Shown: positions 24,879 through 33,052, numbered from the stretch's first letter. The stretch is DNA of 34,639 nucleotides from an uncultured Clostridia bacterium (GCA_947629575.1 CANREF010000019.1:1-34639); one strand, 5' to 3'. A program made the numbers and translations. Notes: generated by a model from the letters alone, not told the origin.

Positions 24879-27800
24879 ATGAAAACACGATCCTTTCTTT
24901 TGCGCGCGGCGTTGCTCCTATTTGCGCTCTCCGCGCTCCTTTCAGGGCTCTTCCTTCTCAAACCTGCCGCCGCGGCGAACGCCGCCGCAAACGACCCCGA
25001 CACCGCACAGTTTCTTTCCACTTTCACCCCTTCGCGTGGTTCTTCCGTGGAGATGGACGGCGGCTGTCTGACCTTTACGATCGGCGGGGCTTCTTCCTAT
25101 GCCGAAGTTTCCACTTCGCAATATTCCACGGGCTCGCAGTGGTTTGTGAAGTACCTCACCATGCGAAACACCGTGCTTCTGCACATGAAGAATAATTCCC
25201 CCGCCACGAGCTGTACGCTCTCCTTCATCACCCGCTCCAAGCGGGAGTTTGACGAGGAGAAGAGCGTCTCCTTCCCCCTTGAAACGGACGGGGAATTCCA
25301 CACTTACTTTGTAGACCTCTCGCGGAATCCTCTCGCAACGGGCCAGCTCACGGGGCTTCGGCTCTCCCCGCAGGCGGACTTTGGCTCTGTCTCGATCGAC
25401 TATATCTCCTTTGAACACGAATTTGTCGGCGACTATGCGGGGAAGATCCTCTCCTGCACGACGGACGGCAGTTCGGTCTTCGTGAAAGGGGAGCTCAACG
25501 AAGAATTTGCGGGAAAAGACGTCACCCTCTACCGCACGGGGATCGAGAATATCAACCAAGATCTCTCCTTTGCTTCCGCCCTCGAAACGGTTCGGGCGGA
25601 GGGGAACAGCTTCTCCTTCGAGATCCCCTATTTCGACGGGGAGATCACACTTCTCTCCTCCAAATTCCTTGCCGCCGTGGGGAAGATCAAAGTCGCTCCC
25701 ATGTTCGACATCGAAAATTGGCGGGACATGACAGAAAATCCCTATGCCTTTACCCTGCCCGAACGCACCGTCTCCGTCCTCGACTACGGGGCGAAGGGGG
25801 ACGCGTTCACCAACGATACCCCCGCCATCCAACGCGCCATAGACGAGGTGAGCGGACAGGGCGGCGGAGTTGTCGTCGTTCCCGGGGAAGAGGGGGACTA
25901 CGGGCGCAGATACCGCGTTTCCACCATTCGCCTCAAAGACAATGTGGAACTTCGCGTCGAGAAGGGGGCTACCCTCTGGCAGTCGCTGCGGCCCGAAGAT
26001 TATCCTTATTCTCCCACCGTCGGACACGACGTTCCCGGGATAGAATGGGGACACAACGGACTTGCCAAGAACTATCCGCTCGTCTACGGCGGCGGAGCGA
26101 AGAATATCAAACTGACGGGCGGGGGGACTGTCCGCCTCGCCGACACGGGAAACCAGCACCGCCTCAACGGGTATTCTCCCGCTTACAGCGAATACTGCGC
26201 TTCCCTCATCCACCTCGTGCCGCTCGGATTTTACGACTGCACGAATGTGGAAGTGACGGACATCACCGTCTTGAGAACGAGCTGTTACCACTGCGTTGTC
26301 TACGGCTGTACGAACGTCTATCTCGGCAATATCACCCTCACCGAGGACGCCTGTCTCTCGGGCGACGGATTCAGCATCGGGCTGGGTTCTAAAAACGTGA
26401 TCGTCGACCGCTGTTTCCTCTATACCGACGACGACGCGATCGTGCTCCTTGCTCACTCCATCGGAGACCAACGCGGGCAGACGTGGTGGACCAACCACCC
26501 CGACGGCGGCGATAACCGCGTCCGTAACGTCACCCTTCGCCACAGTGCGGTCACGCCCGGGAATATCATCGTTCTCATCACGTGGGGGGTGGACGCTTCC
26601 GATTGGACTTGGCAGGCGATGAACGGCTTCGATTGCTACGACAATATCCTCGGAACGTACACCACGGAAGCGATGAAGTCGATGAATTCTTCCTGCATGA
26701 ACCTCTGCAACAGCCGCAATACCTACGGCTATGGCGGACTTTCCGTCCCCGTCCTCAACTTCCGTATCCGAAACAATTCCTACCGCGGGGCTATCGCCAA
26801 CATCACCGCCCTTGCGGGCAAGACGGGCTGGATCGCCGACTGCGGAGGGGTCAACGTGGAAGGGGAATTTTACGATACTTCCTTCTATCGCGGGCTCGGC
26901 TATTGGGAGTACGGCGGAGAATATGAAAAGAACGTCTTTGCGGAGGGAGCGGAAGCCGTCCTCGATCTCGACCCCGCCCTTGCAAAGACTTACGGAACGC
27001 CCTCCCTCTTTCAGGGGCTGTACCTTCTTCCCGGGGAATACACCTTCTCCGCGGACGTGAAGGAGGAAGCGGGGGGCACAGCGAAGCTGTTTGCCCGCGA
27101 GGCGTATTCGGGAGAGGAGATCGCTTCCGTCCCCGCCTCCGAGGGGAAACTCACCTTCACCGTCTACTACGAAGGGGTGTACGACATCGGCGCGGAGGGC
27201 ACTTCCGAAACGGGTCGGGTCACCCTCTCCTCCTTCCTTCTCTCGGGGACCGAAGGGGAGCGGAAAGCCTTCTTCACCCAAGACTTCGAGGGGGGAAGGG
27301 AGGAAGAATTGTTCGAAAAGTTCGACTTCCGTCTTCTCACCGAAGGGGAGAACACTTCCCTCGCCCTTGCGGAAGGGCAGATCGGCGGCGATCTCCGCTT
27401 CAAATCGGTCTATACCGACTTCGACCTCAAAGCGGAATCCCTTTCCCGCAGAGAGGGACTTCACTACGTCCGCTACGGCGGGAACAGCGCCTATTACAGC
27501 GTGATCTTCGACGGCGTGCGGAAGACCGTCTCCCTGCTTTCGCGGGAGAACGGGACTTCCCGTAAACTCTCCTCCGCCCCCGCCGACCTTCCCGCAGGGG
27601 AATGGGTGCAATTCGGGCTTTCCATGAAGGAGGGGACGCTGCGCGTGTTCCTCAACGGAGAGCAGCTCCTCGAACAGAGCGGGCTCAAAGACCTCGGCGG
27701 AGGGTATTTGCGCGTCGGCGAATACGGCGCGGACGCCCTTCTCGATAACTTCGCCGTCGCCGAAGCGGGAACGCTCACCTTCGGGCGCTCTTCCCTCTGG

Positions 27801-28040
27801 ACAGAGCCGAAGCCCGACGAGCCCGATAAGCCCGACGAGCCCGACGAACCCGATGTTCCCGATGTGCCCGACGATCCCCCCAAAGATCCCGTCGGGGACG
27901 ACCCGTCGACAGACGATGCGAAACAAGACGAACCCGAACAAAATGAGCCGGAACAGGGCGGCTGCGGGGCGATGGGAGAGGCTTGGCTTCTTCCCCTTGC
28001 GGCGATCCTCTTCCTGCGGAAAAAGGAGAAAAAACAATGA
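24879..28040 (+). CDS. Modular pectinase-fold (GH28/pectate-lyase-like) surface protein with C-terminal membrane anchor
   Basis: Probably binds and cuts a plant polysaccharide on the cell surface. Domain order: signal peptide (1-33), beta-sandwich possibly binding carbohydrate (about 38-180), a small beta domain (185-275), a right-handed beta-helix opening with VLDYGAKGDAFTNDTPAI (300-317), a LamG/concanavalin-like domain near the end, then an acidic Pro-Asp-Glu linker and a tail. In the helix domain D496 (SGDGFS) and D517-D519 (TDDDA) match GH28 motifs I and II, but the usual GHG and RIK motifs are not evident, so it is a divergent member or acts on another bond. The tail has GGC (1027-1029), a hydrophobic span and RKKEKK, a sorting-signal-like anchor without LPXTG. 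The ribosome binding site is weak (AAGAGG). The stop overlaps the next gene's start. Confidence 0.82.
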   Translation: MKTRSFLLRAALLLFALSALLSGLFLLKPAAAANAAANDPDTAQFLSTFTPSRGSSVEMDGGCLTFTIGGASSYAEVSTSQYSTGSQWFVKYLTMRNTVLLHMKNNSPATSCTLSFITRSKREFDEEKSVSFPLETDGEFHTYFVDLSRNPLATGQLTGLRLSPQADFGSVSIDYISFEHEFVGDYAGKILSCTTDGSSVFVKGELNEEFAGKDVTLYRTGIENINQDLSFASALETVRAEGNSFSFEIPYFDGEITLLSSKFLAAVGKIKVAPMFDIENWRDMTENPYAFTLPERTVSVLDYGAKGDAFTNDTPAIQRAIDEVSGQGGGVVVVPGEEGDYGRRYRVSTIRLKDNVELRVEKGATLWQSLRPEDYPYSPTVGHDVPGIEWGHNGLAKNYPLVYGGGAKNIKLTGGGTVRLADTGNQHRLNGYSPAYSEYCASLIHLVPLGFYDCTNVEVTDITVLRTSCYHCVVYGCTNVYLGNITLTEDACLSGDGFSIGLGSKNVIVDRCFLYTDDDAIVLLAHSIGDQRGQTWWTNHPDGGDNRVRNVTLRHSAVTPGNIIVLITWGVDASDWTWQAMNGFDCYDNILGTYTTEAMKSMNSSCMNLCNSRNTYGYGGLSVPVLNFRIRNNSYRGAIANITALAGKTGWIADCGGVNVEGEFYDTSFYRGLGYWEYGGEYEKNVFAEGAEAVLDLDPALAKTYGTPSLFQGLYLLPGEYTFSADVKEEAGGTAKLFAREAYSGEEIASVPASEGKLTFTVYYEGVYDIGAEGTSETGRVTLSSFLLSGTEGERKAFFTQDFEGGREEELFEKFDFRLLTEGENTSLALAEGQIGGDLRFKSVYTDFDLKAESLSRREGLHYVRYGGNSAYYSVIFDGVRKTVSLLSRENGTSRKLSSAPADLPAGEWVQFGLSMKEGTLRVFLNGEQLLEQSGLKDLGGGYLRVGEYGADALLDNFAVAEAGTLTFGRSSLWTEPKPDEPDKPDEPDEPDVPDVPDDPPKDPVGDDPSTDDAKQDEPEQNEPEQGGCGAMGEAWLLPLAAILFLRKKEKKQ

Positions 28041-29305
28041 AGAAATTTTTAGCGATCTTGCTTGGCATTCTTATGGCGGCGGCGTTTACCGCCTGCGGCG
28101 AAACAGACGTTCCCCCCGCGGATACAGGCGGGGAGGGTCAGGGCGAACAGACGCAGGGCGGAGAAGGCGAACAGGGCGGAAACGGAGAGCAGGGCGGAGA
28201 ACAGACCGACACGGGAGTGAAGGAGCTTGTCTTCGGCGAGACGATGCGCGAGGACTATGTGAATTGGTTCGGCAGAGATCTTCTGCAAAAACGCGCAAAG
28301 TCGGTCGCCTGCAACAATACCGCTTCGGGCTTTGAAGTTTCCTTTCACGGGACTGAACTTTCCATGACCTATATCAGCCAGAAGGTGACGCAGGAAGAGG
28401 GCTTTTTGGAGGGAAACTGCTATCTGTGCATTCAGATCGACGGATCGGATGACTACCTCGGCGGCTTTACCATGCTTCCCCCGCGTTCTTCCATGGCGAA
28501 GTTTACCCTCGCCGAGGGGCTGGAAGAGGGGGCGCATACGGTGGCGGTCTACAAGGCGACAGAAGCGCTCTGCGTGAGTTTTGAAGTCGGTTCTCTCTCG
28601 ACGGACGGGTATTTCACCCAGCCTCCCGCCAAAAAGACGTTGAAGATCGAGGCGTACGGCGATTCCATTGTCGCGGGAAGGGGAAGCAACCGCCTTCCCG
28701 GAGAGACGGAGACCGACCGCAGCGAGCAGGAGAACGGTCTGTACTCTTACGCCGCCTGCTGCGCCCGCGCGCTCGGCGCGCAGTATAACGCCTTCTGCGT
28801 GAGCGGCTCTTGCGTGGGGAATTACTACAACGGCACGGACGCCGACGGAGATCCCTACAACAACGAGGGCGCGATCGTCATTCCCCGCATCGCCTCGGGA
28901 TATTCCCCGATCGCCAACGCCAAGGACGTGTGGGACCCTTCCGCCTACGTCCCCGACGTCATCCTCATCGAACTCGGCACGAACGACATCATCAGCAACT
29001 ACATCTATCGGTTCGCGGACTTCGAAACGCAGATCAAGGAGAATTATTCCGCCTTCATCCGCAGCTTGCGCGCCACCGTACCCGAGGCGAAGATCGTCCT
29101 CTGCTGCGGATCTTTCACCTATGCGAAATATCCCGTCACCGCCTATAACGCCCTGTTTAGCGAGATCGCGGAGAGCTTCTCCTCGGATGGGAACGTCTAC
29201 TGCCATACCTTCTCCGTACCCACGAAGAAGGGGCATCCCGCTTACAGCGAAGCGGAACGGTTGGGCGGGGAACTCGCGGAGTTCCTTCGCGGCCTGATCG
29301 CATAA
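28037..29305 (+). CDS. CE2-like SGNH carbohydrate esterase lipoprotein (copy 1)
   Basis: Likely removes acetyl groups from a polysaccharide at the cell surface. The lipid-attachment cysteine is C20 (TAC), followed by a Gly/Glu/Gln linker of about 35 residues. An N-terminal jelly-roll (about 62-195) starts with YVNWFGR and SGFEVSFHGTEL, as in carbohydrate esterase family 2. The SGNH domain follows, with GDS (S210), GTND (314-317) and H400. The residue two or three before the histidine, usually Asp, is Lys here (TKKGH); CE2 enzymes are known to work with a Ser-His pair, so loss of the Asp fits. I chose the ATG at 28037 because AAGGAG lies 8 bases upstream and it gives a proper signal peptide; an in-frame ATG at 27983 lies inside the previous gene. 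The start overlaps the previous stop as ATGA. Confidence 0.87.
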   Translation: MKKFLAILLGILMAAAFTACGETDVPPADTGGEGQGEQTQGGEGEQGGNGEQGGEQTDTGVKELVFGETMREDYVNWFGRDLLQKRAKSVACNNTASGFEVSFHGTELSMTYISQKVTQEEGFLEGNCYLCIQIDGSDDYLGGFTMLPPRSSMAKFTLAEGLEEGAHTVAVYKATEALCVSFEVGSLSTDGYFTQPPAKKTLKIEAYGDSIVAGRGSNRLPGETETDRSEQENGLYSYAACCARALGAQYNAFCVSGSCVGNYYNGTDADGDPYNNEGAIVIPRIASGYSPIANAKDVWDPSAYVPDVILIELGTNDIISNYIYRFADFETQIKENYSAFIRSLRATVPEAKIVLCCGSFTYAKYPVTAYNALFSEIAESFSSDGNVYCHTFSVPTKKGHPAYSEAERLGGELAEFLRGLIA

Positions 29306-29315
29306 GGAGGAAAAG

Positions 29316-30464
29316 ATGCGCACACAAAAACTTTGTCTTGCTCTCTCGTTACAGCTCTGTTTCGCGGTCTGCGGCGGCTGCAGCGGGGCTTCCGCTCCCT
29401 TGGATCCTCCCAAGGAAGAGGAGACGCCCGCCGCTCCGCAGGTGCGATCGCTCGGGTTTTCGGACGATCTGCACGAAGATCTCGTAAATTGGTACGGGCG
29501 GGTCCGCGCGGACGGCGAAAAGACCGACTTCTCCAATTCCGCAGCGGGCTTCGAAGTCTCTTTTACGGGAACGGCGCTCTATGCGGAGATCGTCTCACAG
29601 CCGTCCTCCGCGCCGAACGAGGCGGAGGGAAACGCCTATGCGTATGTGTTTTTCGAGGGAGAACGCAACTATAAACGCGCCGTAAAGCTGGAACTTTTGC
29701 CGAAAAGCGAGGCGGTGCGTTACCCGCTTGCCGAGGGATTGGAGATGGGGGAACACAGGGTGAAGGTCCTCAAATGCACCGAACCCAAGTACGGGACTGC
29801 CGCTCTTCTGCGATTGGAAACGGACGGAAGTTTTCTTCCCCCGCCCCCCAAACCTTCCCTCAAATTCGAGATCCTCGGGGATTCTATCATGAGCGGGAGC
29901 GAGAGCATGCGCGGCGCGTCGGCGGCGGACAGCCTGCTCTCCTCAAGTGAAAATTCGCTTGCGAGCTACGGCTATATCGCGGCGAACGATCTGCGGGCGC
30001 AGGTGTATGCGATCACCCGTTCGGGCGGGCTTCTCAGCGGGTATAAGGGATTCCCCTCCATACCTCAATTTTACGATACGTATAGCCAAATCGACGACAC
30101 TCCTTGGGATTTTTCCCGCTACCAACCGGACGTCATTGTGCTCGATCTCGGCACGAACGACCGCCTCATCAACGCGCCCGAAGAGCTGATCTATAAGAGC
30201 TATCTCTCCTTCGTGCGGCACATCAGGGAAAAGAATCCCGAAAGCGCGATCTTCTGCTGTGAGGGCGCTCTTCTCGGAACGCTCTCCGAACTTACGGAGC
30301 GGGCGGTAGAACAGCTCTCCTTGGAGGGCATGGAAAAAATCTGGCATTTTCGCCTTCCCCGCCTGAGGACGGAGGGCGGACATCCGAACGAGAGGGACCA
30401 TAAACAGAACGGGAACGCACTCTCCTCGTTCATTATGGAAACTTTGGGGTTGGAATTATCTTAA
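29316..30464 (+). CDS. CE2-like SGNH carbohydrate esterase lipoprotein (copy 2)
   Basis: Paralog of the previous gene with the same two-domain plan: N-terminal jelly-roll with LVNWYGR and AGFEVSFTGTAL (about 55-90), then the SGNH domain with GDS (S190), GTND (279-282) and H356 in GGHPN. The aspartate before the histidine is again absent, as in the Ser-His dyad of CE2. The likely lipid-attachment cysteine is C22 (GGC). Its linker is short and Pro/Glu-rich, unlike the long Gly-rich linker of copy 1, so it should sit closer to the membrane. The gene starts 10 bases after copy 1 behind AAGGAGG. Two divergent copies side by side suggest different acetyl positions or polymer lengths. It is the last enzyme gene before the regulator. 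Confidence 0.86.
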   Translation: MRTQKLCLALSLQLCFAVCGGCSGASAPLDPPKEEETPAAPQVRSLGFSDDLHEDLVNWYGRVRADGEKTDFSNSAAGFEVSFTGTALYAEIVSQPSSAPNEAEGNAYAYVFFEGERNYKRAVKLELLPKSEAVRYPLAEGLEMGEHRVKVLKCTEPKYGTAALLRLETDGSFLPPPPKPSLKFEILGDSIMSGSESMRGASAADSLLSSSENSLASYGYIAANDLRAQVYAITRSGGLLSGYKGFPSIPQFYDTYSQIDDTPWDFSRYQPDVIVLDLGTNDRLINAPEELIYKSYLSFVRHIREKNPESAIFCCEGALLGTLSELTERAVEQLSLEGMEKIWHFRLPRLRTEGGHPNERDHKQNGNALSSFIMETLGLELS

Positions 30465-30478
30465 CAAAGTGAAAATCA

Positions 30479-30507
30479 TTGTTTTTTTCGCAAAAATGGA
30501 TTATAGT
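30479..30507 (+). promoter_or_regulatory. Promoter of the LacI-family gene
   Basis: TTGTTT (30479-30484), 17 bases, TATAGT (30502-30507), about 20 bases before the ATG at 30528. The spacer holds a T-run, CG and an A-run (around 30484-30496), which could be a weak CG-centred self-operator. This last point is speculative. Confidence 0.55.
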
Positions 30508-30527
30508 CTTTATAAGGAAAAATTTGT

Positions 30528-31568
30528 ATGCCTATCAAGTCCGAAAGTCGCAAAAGAAAGGTAAAACGGGAGGACGTTGCGCAGGCCGCAGGGGTCTCTT
30601 CCGCCACGGTCTCGTATGTCCTGAACGGGACAAAACGTCTCTCTCCCGAAGTGGAAAAGCGGGTCTTGGAAGCCGCGCGGCAGTTGAATTACTGCCCCGA
30701 TTTCCATGCCAGAGCTCTTGCGGGGAGCAAGTCTTACACGCTGGGGCTTCTCACGACGGATATCGCCAATACATATCAGCTCGAAGTGATCAAAGGATTG
30801 CAATCGGAAGCCCTCAAATACGATTACGTCGTGATCGTCTTTGACGCATTCGGCGATACCGAGCGCTATATAGACAGTTTGATCTCTCGGCGGGTAGACG
30901 GTATTTTTGTCTCTATCGCGCCCGATTCCCTTCCCGATGAATCGCTCTGCAAACTGCGGGACGCGGATATCCGCGTCCTCGCCGAATTCGCGCGGAACAG
31001 TTTCCTGCCCGACGTCTCCTACGTCATGTACGATCACAGTGACGGTCTCGTTCAGGCGGTGCGCTACCTCAAAGAGCTCGGGCACAGCAAGATCGGCTTT
31101 TTGAGCGCATTCGACGAGGGCTATCTCTACGATAAGCGTCTCCCCGGCTTCCACCGCGCGATGGAGGAGGTGATCGGGGAAAAGGATCCCGCGATCGTCT
31201 ACGGCAGTTCTCCCTACTTCACTTCCGAAGAATTCGGCGGGACGCTCATGCAGAGGATGATGGAAGAACACCCCGAGGTGACGGCGGTCATCGCGACCAA
31301 CGACCTCATGGCGATCGGCGCGATCAAGGCGATCAAGAAGGCGGGGAAACGGGTCCCCGAAGATTATTCGGTCTGCGGGATCGATAATATCCAGCTCAGC
31401 CGTCTTTGCGATCCGCCGCTCACCACCCTCGACCAGAACGGGCGGGAATACGGCATGAAGATCTTCCATATCTTATACGACAGTATTTCCGCGCATAAGG
31501 CGGGCGAATACATCCTGCCCATGCAACTCCTCGTGAGAGGTTCCACAGGCCCTGTCAGAGGAGCTTAA
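30528..31568 (+). CDS. LacI/GalR-family transcriptional regulator
   Basis: Represses sugar genes until an inducer sugar binds. The N-terminal helix-turn-helix and hinge helix are clear at residues 11-63 (VKREDVAQAAGVSSATVSYVLNG, then the hinge ARALAGSKS). The rest is a periplasmic-binding-protein-like effector domain (TLGLLTTDIAN ... VTAVIATNDLMAIGAIKAI ... CGIDNIQLSRLCDPPLTTLDQ). Length 346 is typical. It follows the esterase gene after 63 bases but has its own promoter and an AAGGA ribosome binding site. Being the only sugar-type regulator present, it is the best candidate to bind the CG-centred palindrome at 12733-12750 that overlaps the main operon promoter. The inducer is unknown. Confidence 0.95.
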   Translation: MPIKSESRKRKVKREDVAQAAGVSSATVSYVLNGTKRLSPEVEKRVLEAARQLNYCPDFHARALAGSKSYTLGLLTTDIANTYQLEVIKGLQSEALKYDYVVIVFDAFGDTERYIDSLISRRVDGIFVSIAPDSLPDESLCKLRDADIRVLAEFARNSFLPDVSYVMYDHSDGLVQAVRYLKELGHSKIGFLSAFDEGYLYDKRLPGFHRAMEEVIGEKDPAIVYGSSPYFTSEEFGGTLMQRMMEEHPEVTAVIATNDLMAIGAIKAIKKAGKRVPEDYSVCGIDNIQLSRLCDPPLTTLDQNGREYGMKIFHILYDSISAHKAGEYILPMQLLVRGSTGPVRGA

Positions 31569-31577
31569 AAGGGGAGA

Positions 31578-31627
31578 GTATCCCGATCATAAAAAACCCA
31601 CGGCGGGCAGAATTTTCTGCCCGCCGT
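31578..31627. repeat. Copy B of a repeated terminator module
   Basis: The same 18-base tag and the same two 12-base hairpin arms as at 1433-1485. Here it separates the LacI gene from the convergent XRE gene. Confidence 0.8.
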
Positions 31628-31632
31628 ATTTT
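31600..31632. terminator. Bidirectional terminator between lacI-type and xre-type genes
   Basis: A perfect 12-bp stem (31600-31611 with 31616-31627) and a 4-base loop. ATTTT follows on the plus strand, and an A6 run before the stem gives a T6 tract on the minus strand. It lies between the convergent genes at 30528 and 31635. Confidence 0.85.
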
Positions 31633-31634
31633 GA

Positions 31635-31841
31635 TCAATATTCGGAAAGTCCGAGTAGATAATCGGAAGAGATGTGAAAGTTCTTGCAAATCACAATGAC
31701 GTATTCGAGGCTCGGAAAGCTCTTACCGTTCTCCCAAAGCGATACTGTATCTTGTGAAACTGCCAAAAGTTTTCCAAACTCAACCTGAGACAGTTTATTC
31801 TCCGTTCGCACTTCTTTGATCCGTTCCGCTATGATCTGCAT
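31635..31841 (-). CDS. Small XRE/Cro-CI-family repressor
   Basis: A 68-residue protein that is almost only a helix-turn-helix domain: RIKEVRTENKLSQVEFGKLLAVSQ... with the recognition helix region QDTVSLWENGKSFPS, ending in YLLGLSEY. It has no oligomerisation or sensor domain, like Cro-type proteins. AAGGA lies just before its ATG on the minus strand. It is divergent from the exported/membrane gene pair, and two matching palindromes lie in the intergenic region, so it most likely represses that pair and perhaps itself. Confidence 0.93.
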   Translation of the reverse strand: MQIIAERIKEVRTENKLSQVEFGKLLAVSQDTVSLWENGKSFPSLEYVIVICKNFHISSDYLLGLSEY

Positions 31842-31851
31842 GTCCTTATTT

Positions 31852-31868
31852 TACGAGGATTATTCGTA
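31852..31868. promoter_or_regulatory. Operator 1 of the XRE repressor
   Basis: TACGAG-GATTA-TTCGTA, 17 bases, matches TACGAR-N5-YTCGTA. It lies 10 bases upstream of the XRE start codon, where binding could block the repressor's own expression. Its centre is 30 bases, about three helical turns, from operator 2. Confidence 0.75.
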
Positions 31869-31875
31869 AAAATAC

Positions 31876-31904
31876 TTGACTTACGAGAAATCCTCGTATA
31901 TAAT
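31876..31904 (+). promoter_or_regulatory. Promoter of the exported/membrane gene pair
   Basis: TTGACT (31876-31881), a 17-base spacer, TATAAT (31899-31904). The spacer is completely filled by operator 2, so repressor binding and RNA polymerase binding exclude each other. Confidence 0.85.
31882..31898. promoter_or_regulatory. Operator 2 of the XRE repressor, inside the promoter spacer
   Basis: TACGAG-AAATC-CTCGTA is a perfect 6-bp inverted repeat with a 5-base centre, occupying exactly the 17 bases between -35 and -10. Confidence 0.8.
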
Positions 31905-31924
31905 AGGAGAAAAAGGAGGAGTCT

Positions 31925-33049
31925 ATGAGCGGCAAAGAAATCAAACGGATCGTTTGTCTGTCTCTGAGTTTCATATTGTTGGCGGCAACTTTTGTTCTTT
32001 TCCCTTGGAACGACGCTCCCGCGGGAATGGGGAGCGGAAAAAATGCCGAACTTACGACGATGGAAGATCTGTCGATACTATTGCAGGACTTTTCTTCGGA
32101 GCTGACTAGTTTTGACGAAAGCCGTTATACGGGAAGCGCGAATTCTCTGTCTCTGCTTGGAGAGGAGCAAGAAGGGCAGGATCGGGAAACGCGCAAAAAG
32201 GTACATACGAGCGTCACGGTAGAAGAGATATCTTCTGCCAATTTGGACATGGAAATAACAAATTCCGTGTCCGTTTCTCCCGATTCCCCATATAAAGATA
32301 TGATATCTTCCTCATCGACATCGAGGCAAATGGGGCTGAACTTCGAACGCGCGTTGAAGGTATACATTACGCCCGACGCCGTGTTATATGACAGCGATGT
32401 TGTGCTCTCTGCGTCGACAACTGTAAATTCGCAGACTTCCAGAATGAATATTTCGGCGCGGATATTGATCTATGTCGGAAAAACAGGGGTCATGATACGC
32501 TTTGAACGCTTTGAAATGATCGAGGATCGGAAAGGCGGGGGAAATTTCGACGCCATTCTCGGGAAGTGGATCGATTTTTCTTCGTTGGCGGCGGAGGGGA
32601 TGAGGATCGATTCGCTCATGAAAGAGTTGAACGGAAACAACTTCGACGTATTGGCTCATTTCGGGAATACGATCGAAAATCAGCTCGATGACGGATTTTT
32701 GCAAACGGGTAGCAATTATCGCATGAAAGAGGAGCTGTTTGGGGATTTTTGCACAACTTTGCTGAAAAAACAGGGGGTCGAAAACGACTTTTTTGAAGCG
32801 CCCTACGAAGGAGGATTCAGTGTAGATTTTTATGACAGAAGCGCGCCGCGCATCACGCTCACGCTCAAAAACGAGGCAAAAAATTACTCAGAAGATACGA
32901 ATCCCTATAAAGGCGTCGAAATGCGAAACAGAGCGAATGTTTTTTATGTGGAGTGCGATGAGCTGAATTTCAAATATATTGATAACACTGTCATAAACAC
33001 GCCGCGGGGCGCGATCAGTCCGGAGGAAGCGGAATCGCTGATGAGATAA
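31925..33049 (+). CDS. Exported or membrane-tethered protein of unknown function
   Basis: A 374-residue protein with an N-terminal hydrophobic segment (about residues 9-28, after KEIKR) that is either a signal peptide or a membrane anchor. The rest is soluble and mixed alpha/beta, with Ser-rich segments (SSSSTSR) and no cysteine-based lipobox or sorting motif. I do not recognise a domain. It has an excellent ribosome binding site (AAGGAGGA, 4 bases before the ATG), and its promoter is under an XRE operator, so it is probably made only on a specific signal. It is followed after 3 bases by a polytopic membrane protein, suggesting a two-component complex at the membrane. It could be a stress- or envelope-related pair, or a remnant module of a mobile element. 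Confidence 0.8.
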   Translation: MSGKEIKRIVCLSLSFILLAATFVLFPWNDAPAGMGSGKNAELTTMEDLSILLQDFSSELTSFDESRYTGSANSLSLLGEEQEGQDRETRKKVHTSVTVEEISSANLDMEITNSVSVSPDSPYKDMISSSSTSRQMGLNFERALKVYITPDAVLYDSDVVLSASTTVNSQTSRMNISARILIYVGKTGVMIRFERFEMIEDRKGGGNFDAILGKWIDFSSLAAEGMRIDSLMKELNGNNFDVLAHFGNTIENQLDDGFLQTGSNYRMKEELFGDFCTTLLKKQGVENDFFEAPYEGGFSVDFYDRSAPRITLTLKNEAKNYSEDTNPYKGVEMRNRANVFYVECDELNFKYIDNTVINTPRGAISPEEAESLMR

Positions 33050-33052
33050 ATT

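Noticed and set aside
27808..27950. CRISPR-like or tandem DNA repeat
   Set aside because: The repetition comes from codons for a Pro-Asp-Glu linker in the surface protein. Unit lengths vary and there are no spacers.
27983..28036. Upstream in-frame start for the first esterase
   Set aside because: It lies within the previous gene's anchor region and would precede a normal lipoprotein signal peptide that begins at 28037 with a good ribosome binding site.
24942..28037. Very long open frame on the minus strand opposite the pectinase-like gene
   Set aside because: A shadow of the GC-biased plus-strand codons. It has low-complexity Gly/Val/Arg/Asp composition, no ribosome binding site and no domain, while the plus strand has a signal peptide and clear domains.
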